NCBI RefSeq assembly: GCF_014172405.1
Contig: NZ_WNXC01000007.1
Span: 186,001-250,000 of the forward strand
DNA length: 64,000 nt
Origin: Pedobacter gandavensis
GTDB taxonomy: Bacteria > Bacteroidota > Bacteroidia > Sphingobacteriales > Sphingobacteriaceae
Reading direction: 5' to 3'
Part shown: one piece after another, positions 1 to 7,975 of the stretch
Position numbering within the stretch: position 1 is the first letter of the stretch
Layout: every line of letters begins with the position of its first letter
The notes under the pieces: model-generated
What the model was told of the DNA's origin: nothing
The model's database searches: none
What the model saw: the letters and a program-made list of their open reading frames with translations, nothing else
Made by a program: the position numbers and the translations under genes

Positions 1-968
1 TTACTCACTGTTTCGATAAACAAGCGCATCATCTTATCATAAGATTTCCAGTTTTTATCATGCGCACTGTAGCCATAACTCTCATTTGTGGTATGACTCA
101 CCTCCCAATTCATTCCTGGCAATCCTGTTGGTGGAACATATTTTTCAGGTGTTCCCATATCCCCATTCTTATTCTCCAATCCATCCCAAAAACGGTTATT
201 CACCAGGATGCCTGGTTGCCATTTGATCAGGTCGGTCAGGATGCGTTTGGTACCCCAGGTTTCTCCCTGTCTATCTTTAGAACTATAATCTAACCACAGG
301 ATGTCCATTTTACCGTAGTTATTGGCCAGCTCTTTAATCTGTCCGTACAGGTAATCTTTATAGGCCTCATGATTGGGATTTTCCTTAGGAGGGTTGGTCG
401 CAAACTTGTCGTATGAATCCGGGTGTTGCCAGTCTAACAAGGAATAATAAGCGCCGGTTTTTAGCCCTGCTTTTTTAAAAGCAGCCACCGTTTCACCATA
501 TAAATCTCTTCCTTTTGGGGAGATATTGGTGCCACCGGTAATGTTATTGTTTAAGGAATAAGGCTGTTTACTGTTAAAGATGCTAAAGCCTTCATGGTGT
601 CTGGAAGTGATCACCATATACTTCATCCCAGCTTCTTTGGCCAAATTAGCCCAATCGGATGCATTAAATTTGGAGGCGGTAAACTTCGGTTTCAATTCTT
701 CTGCATATTCCTTGCTCGGAGCCTGAGCCCAGGTTTGAATCCATTCCGCATAATGTTGAGGATACTGCTTACCCTTCCAGGAACCTCCTGCGGCGCTATA
801 TAATCCCCAGTGAATAAACATCCCGAAGCGGGCGTCATTGAACCACTTCATGCGTTGATCTTTTGTTTCTGCCCAACCTGGCACCCCTTCATAGGGTTTA
901 GATTCTACCTGAGCAGACACCCTCCCTGCGGTTAAAAGCAGGGCGAGCATTACAGTTACTTTTTTCAT
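1..968 (-). CDS. alpha-L-fucosidase, GH29 (C-terminus beyond window)
   Basis: Secreted glycoside hydrolase that removes alpha-L-fucose from glycans. It starts at ATG 968 with a signal peptide (MKKVTVMLALLLTAG, cut near VSAQ), so it is periplasmic or surface bound. The GH29 N-terminal barrel is clear: WFNDARFGMFIHWG near residues 42-55, the histidine motif TSRHHEGF near 121-128, and DILWLDY near 222-228, where D227 fits the catalytic nucleophile. About 322 residues are present; the family is usually 430-600, so the C-terminal part is missing at the window edge, not deleted. The VOC and GNAT genes lie upstream on the same strand, 57 bp away, and could be cotranscribed. No SusC/SusD pair is adjacent within the window. 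Confidence 0.93.
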   Translation of the reverse strand, partial: MKKVTVMLALLLTAGRVSAQVESKPYEGVPGWAETKDQRMKWFNDARFGMFIHWGLYSAAGGSWKGKQYPQHYAEWIQTWAQAPSKEYAEELKPKFTASKFNASDWANLAKEAGMKYMVITSRHHEGFSIFNSKQPYSLNNNITGGTNISPKGRDLYGETVAAFKKAGLKTGAYYSLLDWQHPDSYDKFATNPPKENPNHEAYKDYLYGQIKELANNYGKMDILWLDYSSKDRQGETWGTKRILTDLIKWQPGILVNNRFWDGLENKNGDMGTPEKYVPPTGLPGMNWEVSHTTNESYGYSAHDKNWKSYDKMMRLFIETVS

Positions 969-1025
969 TTTGTGTGTTGTGTTTGGTTGTAGGTTCCTTA
1001 GCAACCCATTATTTGCCTAAGGATT

Positions 1026-1493
1026 TTATTTTTGATCATCATTTACTTCCAGCCAATGCCCATCTGGGTCCTGAAAATAAATCTGTTTGATTCCATCTAC
1101 CCTTAGGGTGACACTTTGAGCCATGCCTGCCCAGTTTTCATAAGCGATATTTTGTTTTTTTAGCCTTTCAATAAAGGGATCTATGGAAGCCACACTAAAA
1201 CAGAGGTGTTCATTTTTATCGAAGCTCCCCTTCCCTTTTGCACCTTTGATTAAATGCAGTTGTCCGGCAGCTCCCAGACTAAACCAAGTATGTTTACCAT
1301 CATGAAAAGGTTCAGGAATTTGGTTAAACCCAAATGTATTTTTATAGAAATCGGTAGACTTTTCCAGATCGGTTACGTATACAGCGATATGATTTAATAG
1401 TGCAGGAGTCATCTTTTGTGAGGTTTGGGCAATGCTATCCTGGAAAGGATGGCAAGCTAGGGTAAATACAAGTATCAGGGTGAAAAGCTTCAT
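1026..1493 (-). CDS. VOC-family protein with export signal
   Basis: The 155-residue protein has an N-terminal hydrophobic signal (LFTLILVFTLAC) followed by one vicinal-oxygen-chelate domain: LNHIAVYVTDLEKSTDFYKNT near residues 33-53 and QDPDGHWLEV near 140-149, which carries the usual final-strand metal-site glutamate. Most VOC proteins are cytoplasmic; the signal, possibly with a weak lipobox at C14, suggests export. Substrate cannot be read from sequence; lyase, dioxygenase and binding proteins share this fold. The gene begins 6 bp after the GNAT stop and precedes the fucosidase, so the three may form one unit. Confidence 0.8.
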   Translation of the reverse strand: MKLFTLILVFTLACHPFQDSIAQTSQKMTPALLNHIAVYVTDLEKSTDFYKNTFGFNQIPEPFHDGKHTWFSLGAAGQLHLIKGAKGKGSFDKNEHLCFSVASIDPFIERLKKQNIAYENWAGMAQSVTLRVDGIKQIYFQDPDGHWLEVNDDQK

Positions 1494-1499
1494 GGTTGG

Positions 1500-1976
1500 T
1501 TATTTTAAATTAAAAAAATCAATATCTCTGTCCAGTCTATATAAATCAAAGCCGATGTCCCAATAATCCTTCACTACTTCCCTGAGTTCCAGTCCAAATT
1601 TCTCATAGAATTTATAAACCAGTTGGGAAGTTCGAACGGAAATGGTTTTTACTCCGGCTATTTCTTTAATTTTCTCGATTCTAAACCTGGTTAATGCAGT
1701 GCCCAGGCCTTTCCCCTGACTATCGGGATGGAATATATCCCAGGATATTTTGCCAATTTCTCCATCTTGAGATAAATTAAAACCTCCGCAACCGAGAACC
1801 TCTCCATTTACTTCCAGCACATAATAATTGTCTGCAAAATGATCCAAATAATCGATCAGGTCTTCCTCTTCTGCCGGAGAAAAATAGGCTGGTGTATTTA
1901 ATCTTAGCAAAGTGATGATGCGTTCTCTATCTGTGGCCTGATGTTCTCTAATGCTAATTTGGTTCATGTTACTCAT
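1500..1976 (-). CDS. GNAT-family N-acetyltransferase
   Basis: A 158-residue single-domain GNAT enzyme that would transfer an acetyl group from acetyl-CoA to an unknown amine. Motif A is visible as SQGKGLGTALTRF near residues 86-98 (Q/R-x-x-G-x-G/A acetyl-CoA loop), followed by KTISVRTSQLVYKFYEKFGLE near 108-128, the typical beta5-alpha4 segment. The start at 1976 (MSNMNQIS) could also be the internal ATG three codons in. It is followed at 6 bp by the VOC gene. Confidence 0.85.
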   Translation of the reverse strand: MSNMNQISIREHQATDRERIITLLRLNTPAYFSPAEEEDLIDYLDHFADNYYVLEVNGEVLGCGGFNLSQDGEIGKISWDIFHPDSQGKGLGTALTRFRIEKIKEIAGVKTISVRTSQLVYKFYEKFGLELREVVKDYWDIGFDLYRLDRDIDFFNLK

Positions 1977-2359
1977 TTATTGCGCTTGTTTTTTATTCAA
2001 AAAAATAAAAAGCGCTTTCAAAAAGGAAAACTCGTCATTTTCTGCAAAGATTCAATCCTTCCAGAAAAATAAAAATACTGGAATATTCCCATCCATCAAG
2101 CCCTTCAAAAATTATATTCTGATAATTTCTCATTGGTTTTCTCCGGTCTTTTTCAACAATGCAAAAAAATGAGCTATCGAAATTCGATTTAATAAAGATA
2201 ATAATAAAACCAATAAGAAATAAATATTTCCAACGAAAATCACGTAAAAAACCTAAAAAAAATCAAGGAAGTTAGCCTGATAAAAAGAATTGGGCCCGCT
2301 CAAGCTGCTTCATCCCCCCTGATTTCGCTGCTTATTTTCCTGGTTAAAACCGCTATTTG
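1977..2359. other. intergenic stretch without a convincing gene
   Basis: AT-rich spacer upstream of the GNAT gene. Short ORFs on either strand have low-complexity products (for example a Lys/Phe-rich 73-residue one on the plus strand) and no start context or family resemblance, so none is called. It runs into the 11-bp-period repeat described separately. Confidence 0.6.
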
Positions 2360-2441
2360 TTTTGCTATTGTTTTGCTCTTCTTTTGCTTTTCTTTTGCTC
2401 CTGTTTTGCCTGAGCAAAAGGAAAGCAAAACAATAGCAAAA
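2360..2441. repeat. 11-bp-period TTTTGCT tandem repeat with inverted half
   Basis: TTTTGCT units begin at 2360, 2371, 2382 and 2393, with TTTTGCC at 2404: five units at an exact 11-bp period. The complementary unit AGCAAAA then begins at 2413, 2424 and 2435, again 11 bp apart. The outer arms TTTTGCTATTGTTTTGCT (2360-2377) and its reverse complement (2424-2441) match over 18 bp. An open frame of 60 codons crosses it on the minus strand, but an 11-bp period shifts frame at every unit, so coding is unlikely. Confidence 0.8.
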
Positions 2442-2540
2442 GCGTAACCGGTAAATAAACGACCCCAATATATCGCAGGCAAGAAATTAACTCCTAATTA
2501 AAACCAAGCAATAACAATCGCTTTTCCTTTTGCAGGCAAA

Positions 2541-2597
2541 AAAAAATGGCTTTCACATTTGATCTGGAAAGCAGGTCAAATGTGAAAGCCATTTTTT
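2541..2597. terminator. bidirectional terminator hairpin
   Basis: A perfect 22-bp stem (2541-2562 with 2576-2597) and a 13-nt loop. The arms begin with A6 and end with T6, so both strands end in a U tract. It lies just past the stop of the outer-membrane protein gene that ends at 2650 on the minus strand. Confidence 0.85.
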
Positions 2598-2649
2598 ACA
2601 AAACGGTAAGTAGACACCCTGGCCTCAACCAAGGCCCGGATAAAATAGG

Positions 2650-3606
2650 CTAGTGATCTGTTGGAATCAGGATATTTACACCCACCTGAACCGCAGTCCC
2701 TGAGAATCTGTTTTTAGCAGCAAAGTTTTGAGTTATCCTTGCCATCACACCAATTTTTTTCGGGGTGATCCAGTAAGAGCCAAAACCTCCGATACCATAG
2801 ATACGATCAGATGCAAAACCACCGTTCGTACCTTTATCGTCGCTGATCTGAGTCTGATGATTTGCAAATAATCCCACTTCATCCCCTCTATTATCTAATA
2901 AATAAGTACCACCCATATCGATGGTCAGGTGACTACCTTCTTTAAAATCAATGTCCTTTTGCCATTGGTTAATTTCAAAAGTAGTCGCTACCGTTACCCC
3001 AACTTTTTTAGTTGGCTTATACCGCACTGCACCTCTGATATTGTGTGACCAATATCCTAAACCTTGATTATCTAAACCATGTGGTTTGAATTTACCTGTA
3101 GGCGCCCAGAAACCATAATTAAAGGCATAGCTGAACTTCTCTTTTGTCCAGGAAAGCCATACCGGCTGTACATACATATCTCCAAAACCCATGGTTTTAT
3201 TCTTAAAAGTATAAGATCCTGATCCGGTCTGACTTGAATAATAATCAAGGGCAATGTTTGCTGTCGGGCTATTTACCATTGGAATTGCCATAATTCCCCA
3301 GTTCGCACCTAATATTTTTCCTTTACCACCATAAATAGCCATCAGGATAAAGGAATGCGTTTTTACATTTTGTTTGATATCGAGTGTAGTTGGATTTCCG
3401 GGTGCCGGGTTGATCAGGCGATCAGATTGTTTCCCCTCAGCGTTGTAATAATTCATGTCAGCAAAACCATACCAAACGGGGATGATGAATCCGGCATGTG
3501 GTGCAAAATAATCTCCCGGGTTAAAGGAAGAGCCGTTATAATGCCCTTGAGAGAACGCGGAACAATAGCTGAACACGACTAAAATTAAAGTAAATAGTTT
3601 TTTCAT
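2650..3606 (-). CDS. outer-membrane beta-barrel protein, phenol MetA-degradation (SphA-like) family
   Basis: About 318 residues with a signal peptide (MKKLFTLILVVFSYCSAFSQG). The mature part has alternating aromatic/Gly-rich strands typical of a beta-barrel, and resembles the MetA-pathway/SphA-like transporter family (Phenol_MetA_deg, COG4313): FAPHAGFIIPVWYGFADMNYY near residues 35-55, GFGDMYVQPVWLSW near 140-153, and a terminal strand GTAVQVGVNILIP. Members sit in operons for uptake of hydrophobic compounds, but the substrate here is unknown. The start was set at ATG 3606, because the longer frame (to 3648) puts 14 polar residues before the signal. It stands alone, with terminators on both sides. 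Confidence 0.7.
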   Translation of the reverse strand: MKKLFTLILVVFSYCSAFSQGHYNGSSFNPGDYFAPHAGFIIPVWYGFADMNYYNAEGKQSDRLINPAPGNPTTLDIKQNVKTHSFILMAIYGGKGKILGANWGIMAIPMVNSPTANIALDYYSSQTGSGSYTFKNKTMGFGDMYVQPVWLSWTKEKFSYAFNYGFWAPTGKFKPHGLDNQGLGYWSHNIRGAVRYKPTKKVGVTVATTFEINQWQKDIDFKEGSHLTIDMGGTYLLDNRGDEVGLFANHQTQISDDKGTNGGFASDRIYGIGGFGSYWITPKKIGVMARITQNFAAKNRFSGTAVQVGVNILIPTDH

Positions 3607-3782
3607 AGTTGTAATTTTTGGTAAAAAATTCAGTAGAAATTCTTGCATACAACGATGATTTTATAAAAAAAAAGGTATCGATCTATATGACAACAATATT
3701 CAATAAACATAAGTTGGCTAACTTTGTTTTGCGTTTTTATAGTATTTTCAGCTGAAAAATACGGGTCGTTATTACGCATAAA

Positions 3783-3820
3783 AAAAGGGGTTACAAAGCA
3801 CCCTGCCTGTAACCCCTTTT
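3783..3820 (-). terminator. terminator after J-domain gene
   Basis: A 13-bp stem AAAAGGGGTTACA / TGTAACCCCTTTT with a 12-nt loop, just downstream of the minus-strand J-domain/KTSC gene. The T tract reads on both strands. Confidence 0.8.
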
Positions 3821-3857
3821 AAGGAAATTAAATATATAATGTCACTAAAAACTGCGC

Positions 3858-4304
3858 TTATGCAGTTTGAAGTTTAGCTATATTTCTGTATGGGAATGAA
3901 TTGAAGATATGACGACGTGCGAATCTACCTGGAGAATCTGCATTAACCAATTTCACGTAGATAGCTTTAGGAACACCGAAGTACTCATAAGCGCTACCAT
4001 CCAGGAAATGAACCGTTAATACTAAACCTGCCCAAGTATAATCAGCAATACCGCAATTTGCAGTAGTTTGCGTATATTCTTCAATAGAAAGCTCTAATGT
4101 TTCCGGAGCAATACTTACTAAGAAATGATATGCTTCAATGATTTCCTTGCTTTTAGATTCCGCTTCCACTTTAGCTTCTTCACTATCCTGGAATTTATCC
4201 GGGTGCCAATCTTTCATCAAATTCCTGTAAATGGTCTTCAATTCTTTTAATTCGGCATCCTTTTGTACACCTAATAGTTTTCTGTAGTCAACAATCTTCT
4301 TCAT
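3858..4304 (-). CDS. J-domain protein with C-terminal KTSC domain
   Basis: A 148-residue cytoplasmic protein from ATG 4304 (MKKIVDYRKLLG). Residues 1-65 form a J domain with the Hsp70-stimulating HPD tripeptide in MKDWHPDKF. The C-terminal part (YEYFGVPKAIYVKLVNADSPGRF region) matches the short KTSC domain. Family knowledge: J domains recruit DnaK; KTSC domains are found alone or beside lysyl-tRNA synthetase or nucleic-acid domains and lack a settled function. Inference: an Hsp70 adaptor whose client is bound by KTSC. A TATCTTTG -7 box on the minus strand at 4386-4393 would give a leader of about 75 nt. Confidence 0.82.
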   Translation of the reverse strand: MKKIVDYRKLLGVQKDAELKELKTIYRNLMKDWHPDKFQDSEEAKVEAESKSKEIIEAYHFLVSIAPETLELSIEEYTQTTANCGIADYTWAGLVLTVHFLDGSAYEYFGVPKAIYVKLVNADSPGRFARRHIFNSFPYRNIAKLQTA

Positions 4305-4385
4305 AAATATTTTTAATGGCAATTATTGTCTTTGAAAAGTAACCTGTTTTTTAAGGTTAACCTGCTCCGTTTAAACAATATTTTG

Positions 4386-4393
4386 CAAAGATA
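4386..4393 (-). promoter_or_regulatory. -7 box (TATCTTTG) for J-domain gene
   Basis: Matches the Bacteroidota -7 consensus TAnnTTTG on the minus strand. No TTG -33 element at the usual 17-23 bp spacing was seen. Confidence 0.4.
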
Positions 4394-4489
4394 TGCTTTT
4401 TTATGTTAAATAAAGAGTAAGATCACATTAACAAATCAATTGATACCCTGAGAGATAGCAAGAAATAATCAGGATGACTATTTTTAATA

Positions 4490-4497
4490 TACATTTG
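4490..4497 (+). promoter_or_regulatory. -7 box (TACATTTG) for two-component operon
   Basis: Exact TAnnTTTG match 28 bp before the response-regulator ATG. No clear TTG -33 element precedes it. Confidence 0.45.
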
Positions 4498-4525
4498 TAC
4501 CTTCAACAAAAACCATTTTTCAGGT

Positions 4526-5209
4526 ATGTTTAAAATCGGATTAGCAGAAGATGACCTCAAAATAGCCGGATTGATAAAAACCGGATTAGAAGAGCAAGGA
4601 TACCTGGTTACCATTGAATCTAATGGAGAACAGGCCCTTAAAACATTTAAGGATCAAGACTTTCACCTGGTAATTCTTGACATTATGATGCCTGGATTAA
4701 ATGGCATTGCCGTGTGTAAAGCATTGCGGCATACCGACAAAAATCTCCCGATTCTCATGCTCACTGCTTTGGGAACAATTGACGATAAGGTGACAGGATT
4801 AAATTCAGGCGCTGATGATTATCTAGTCAAACCATTCCATTTCAAGGAGTTACTTGCTAGAATCGAGGCCTTATTGCGCAGGCAACATGGGGCATCACTC
4901 CCACATCCTGAAGAGCATCTTTTAAGTTTCGACGACATCAGTTTGAATACTTACAGCAAAGAAGTAAAAAGAGCAGGAACATTGATTGAATTGACTGCTA
5001 AAGAATATACACTGCTTGAATTGTTCTTGCGCAATCCAAATCGCCTCCTTTCCCGACAATACATTGCAGAAAATGCCTGGGACATTAGTTTTGATACCGG
5101 GACAAATGTAATTGACGTATACATCAATTTCCTCCGTAAAAAAATCGAAAAAGGTTTCGCCAGAAAGCTGATTCACACTAAAATCGGCATGGGCTACATC
5201 CTGAAATAA
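4526..5209 (+). CDS. OmpR/PhoB-family response regulator (metal-responsive CusR-like by context)
   Basis: A 227-residue DNA-binding response regulator. The receiver domain (1-120) has the acidic pair ED at 8-9, phospho-acceptor D52 in VILDIMMPG, T80 and K102 in VKPF. The C-terminal winged helix (about 130-227) has ELTAKEYTLLELFLRNPNRLLSR and ends with the typical GxGYIL strand. It is 10 bp upstream of its histidine kinase and directly upstream of an RND efflux set, which suggests it senses metal stress and activates those genes. Sensing of Cu/Ag versus Co/Zn/Cd is not decided by sequence. Confidence 0.92.
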   Translation: MFKIGLAEDDLKIAGLIKTGLEEQGYLVTIESNGEQALKTFKDQDFHLVILDIMMPGLNGIAVCKALRHTDKNLPILMLTALGTIDDKVTGLNSGADDYLVKPFHFKELLARIEALLRRQHGASLPHPEEHLLSFDDISLNTYSKEVKRAGTLIELTAKEYTLLELFLRNPNRLLSRQYIAENAWDISFDTGTNVIDVYINFLRKKIEKGFARKLIHTKIGMGYILK

Positions 5210-5219
5210 GCATTTGTTC

Positions 5220-6578
5220 ATGAAACTGAAAAACCGCCTTTCTTTATATTTCACCCTGATCAGCACTTTAACCATGCTGGCGGTGTTGTGTGCGGTATAT
5301 TTCACCTTCATCAAATTTTTGGAAGCGGATTTCTTTGACCGCCTGACGGATCGGACCATGGTAACCGCCAAGCTTTACCTGGAAGCCGATGAAATTTCTG
5401 CGGACTCCTTAAATACCGTTAGAAATCAGTATCTAAAGACCTTAAACGGCGAGGTGATCCGGATCTATAATGCGAAAAACAGTGCTACTTTTATTGGTGA
5501 TGATCAGCAATACTGGAGTCATGAAACGATAGAGAAAGTTAGAAAAAACAAGAAAATTCAATTTATTGATGGCGACAGACAAGTTGTCGGCATTTTCTAC
5601 AAAGACAATCAGGGCGATTTCGTCATCCTTGCCTCCGGAATAGACCAAAGCACACACCTTAGAATAGAGAAATTACAAAAGATCATGGTCATGATTTTTG
5701 TCTTCATCTTCATTGGGCTCCTGCTTTCGGGAAGGTGGATTGCCAAGAAAATATTAAGACCCCTGGATCGTTTTATAGAGGATGTCAAGCAAATCAAATC
5801 TAACAACCTTCATTTTAGGGTTCAGGAAGGCAATAATAAAGATGAAATCAACCTGCTTGCTCAAAATTTCAACAACCTGATGGAGCATTTGGAACAAGCT
5901 TTTGTCTTGCAAAAAACTTTTATCGCCAATGCATCTCATGAGCTGAGAACACCAATTACCAGAATGATGATTGCTGCAGAAATCACATTATCACAAGAAA
6001 GGCAAATCGAAGATTATAAAAAAGCCTTGCTATCGGTGATGGAAGATTCCGAAAAGATGGACAACATCATTACGGGCTTACTTAATCTTGCACAGGCCGA
6101 TCTGGAATTTGGCGCACCAGAATTACAGGACATCAGAATTGATGAATGCTTATGGGAATTGTCTGCAGAATGGAACAACAAAGGCACAGGTAAGCTCATC
6201 GTAGACATTAAAAACATGCCAGAAGATCCTGCTAAATTGCTGGTCAAGGCAAACCCTACCCTATTGACCATTGCTTTGAGTAACATCATTGCCAACGCTT
6301 TTAAGTTCTCCGATAACCAGGATGTACATTGCTTGCTGGACATTCAAGAGCATAAAACAGTCATTTCCATTAAAGATAAAGGACCAGGAATTCCGGAAAA
6401 CATCCAAGCGGAGATTTTTAAACCATTTTACAGCTTTAGTGCGGAAACCGGACATGAAGGCAATGGAATGGGTTTATATATGGCACATAAAATCATCAAC
6501 CTGTTTAATGGAACATTAACCCTTAGCTCTAAAATGGGCGATGGGGCAACTTTCATCCTGCAATTTCCCAAATACTAA
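5220..6578 (+). CDS. sensor histidine kinase (HAMP, HisKA, HATPase)
   Basis: A 452-residue membrane kinase paired with the upstream regulator. TM1 is about residues 10-32, a ~120-residue periplasmic sensor domain follows, then TM2 (153-172) and HAMP. The dimerisation helix has phospho-acceptor H240 in SHELRTP. The ATPase domain has N box NIIANAFKFSD, G1 KDKGPGIPE and G2 GNGMGLYMAHKI. ATG 5220 was preferred over the in-frame TTG two codons upstream. The periplasmic sensor with no known small-ligand motif fits CusS/CzcS-type kinases. Stop at 6578 is followed by ~100 bp, then the efflux genes. Confidence 0.92.
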   Translation: MKLKNRLSLYFTLISTLTMLAVLCAVYFTFIKFLEADFFDRLTDRTMVTAKLYLEADEISADSLNTVRNQYLKTLNGEVIRIYNAKNSATFIGDDQQYWSHETIEKVRKNKKIQFIDGDRQVVGIFYKDNQGDFVILASGIDQSTHLRIEKLQKIMVMIFVFIFIGLLLSGRWIAKKILRPLDRFIEDVKQIKSNNLHFRVQEGNNKDEINLLAQNFNNLMEHLEQAFVLQKTFIANASHELRTPITRMMIAAEITLSQERQIEDYKKALLSVMEDSEKMDNIITGLLNLAQADLEFGAPELQDIRIDECLWELSAEWNNKGTGKLIVDIKNMPEDPAKLLVKANPTLLTIALSNIIANAFKFSDNQDVHCLLDIQEHKTVISIKDKGPGIPENIQAEIFKPFYSFSAETGHEGNGMGLYMAHKIINLFNGTLTLSSKMGDGATFILQFPKY

Positions 6579-6663
6579 TCTACAGCTGAAAACCAGTTTA
6601 TTCTTTTCGAAATTTTTAATCTCCTTTTAATTTCTATTTAATTAGAGTTTAATTCCCTCCAGA

Positions 6664-6671
6664 TAGCTTTG
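6664..6671 (+). promoter_or_regulatory. -7 box (TAGCTTTG) directly before TolC gene
   Basis: An exact TAnnTTTG match ending 6 bp before ATG 6678. If used, the transcript would start at or within a few bases of the start codon. No TTG -33 element is evident, so an activator may be needed. Confidence 0.4.
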
Positions 6672-6677
6672 TTGGAG

Positions 6678-7946
6678 ATGAAAAGAAAACTAATTCTAAG
6701 CAGCCTGCTCTTTCTGGCATTTAGCGCAGTAGGAATGGCTCAAGACAGCCTAAAACTTAGTCTTCGGGAAGCCGAGCAACTATTTATCAAAAACAACTAT
6801 CAGTTAATTGCTCAAAATTACCAAACGGAACAAGCAAAAGCAGAAATCATTACTGCTAAACTTTTCGACAATCCAGAGCTGAGCTATGAGAATCTTTTTT
6901 ACAACCATGAAACCAAAAGATTTCTGGAAACCTCTATGGCTACCGGGCAATATAGCGCACAAATCTCCCAACTGATCAAGCTGGCCGGAAAAAGAAATAA
7001 GAATATCCAAGTCGCCAATAGCGGGGTAAAAATGGCTGAATATGAATATTTCGACCTGATGCGCAGTCTTCGTTATCAACTGCGCAGCGACTTTTACAAA
7101 GCCTATTACGCGCAACAATCCGCAGCAATTTATCAGCAGCAACTGAATTCCTTAGCACAATTATTACAAGCTTCCGAGCAACAGCTGAAACTCGGGAACA
7201 TTGCATTAAAAGACCTCATCAGAATTAAATCCTTGGTTTACACCCTAAAAGCGGAGCACACGAATTTGCTGAATGATATTGAAGATATGGAGACTTCCAT
7301 CAAACAGATGACCAACATCAAAGCCGATGTTGCCTTACAACTTACAGTACCTGTAGCAGATGAACAGGACTATTCCTTAGAAAAACAACCTTATCTGGAA
7401 CTACTGGAAAGTGCTAAAGCCAATCGTGCAGACTTACAATTGGCAAAAACAACAGTCAACTACGCAGAAAACAACCTTAAGCTACAAAAAGCCAATGCCG
7501 TTCCCGATGTAGAGCTTTCTTTAAGCTACGACCTGAAGGGTAATTATCCGGAGAAATACACCGGATTAGGGGTTAAAATTCCTTTACCACTTTTCAATAG
7601 AAATCAGGGAGAGATCAAAAAAGCAAAAATTGCGATTGAAGCCGGGAATTTGAATGTCAAACAAAAGGAGAATGCCCTGGAAAACGAAGTTTACAACAGC
7701 TATAAATCGGCTTTAAGAACAGAAAGTCTGTATCAGAGTCTGGATCATAACTTCAGTACTGATTTCACGAAGCTCATTCAGGAAGTCACTAAAAACTACC
7801 GCAGCAGGAACATCAGCCTGATCGAATTTCTCGACTTCTATGACTCCTATAAAGAAAATACACTGCACTTGAATCAGCTGAAATATGAGCGGATGAATGC
7901 CAAAGAAGAAATCAATTACGTTACCGGATCTACCATTTTCAAATAA
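6678..7946 (+). CDS. TolC-family outer-membrane efflux protein (CusC/CzcC type)
   Basis: A 422-residue outer-membrane channel component of a tripartite efflux pump. The signal peptide is MKRKLILSSLLFLAFSAVGMAQ. The mature protein is rich in long helices with two OEP repeats: about residues 30-200, then from about 225 a second repeat with NRADLQLAKTTVNYAENNLKLQKANAVPD and a GLGVKIPLPLFNRNQGEI segment typical of CzcC-like proteins. ATG 6678 was chosen over the upstream TTG because it starts the signal peptide. The adaptor and RND pump genes follow at 29-bp gaps, so the three are one operon. Confidence 0.92.
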   Translation: MKRKLILSSLLFLAFSAVGMAQDSLKLSLREAEQLFIKNNYQLIAQNYQTEQAKAEIITAKLFDNPELSYENLFYNHETKRFLETSMATGQYSAQISQLIKLAGKRNKNIQVANSGVKMAEYEYFDLMRSLRYQLRSDFYKAYYAQQSAAIYQQQLNSLAQLLQASEQQLKLGNIALKDLIRIKSLVYTLKAEHTNLLNDIEDMETSIKQMTNIKADVALQLTVPVADEQDYSLEKQPYLELLESAKANRADLQLAKTTVNYAENNLKLQKANAVPDVELSLSYDLKGNYPEKYTGLGVKIPLPLFNRNQGEIKKAKIAIEAGNLNVKQKENALENEVYNSYKSALRTESLYQSLDHNFSTDFTKLIQEVTKNYRSRNISLIEFLDFYDSYKENTLHLNQLKYERMNAKEEINYVTGSTIFK

Positions 7947-7975
7947 GCTATACCCATTTTAAATTTTTACCCCTC

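Noticed and set aside
2300..2482. 60-codon ORF on the minus strand
   Set aside because: It runs through the 11-bp-period repeat, giving a Lys/Gln-rich low-complexity product; the frame is a by-product of the repeat.
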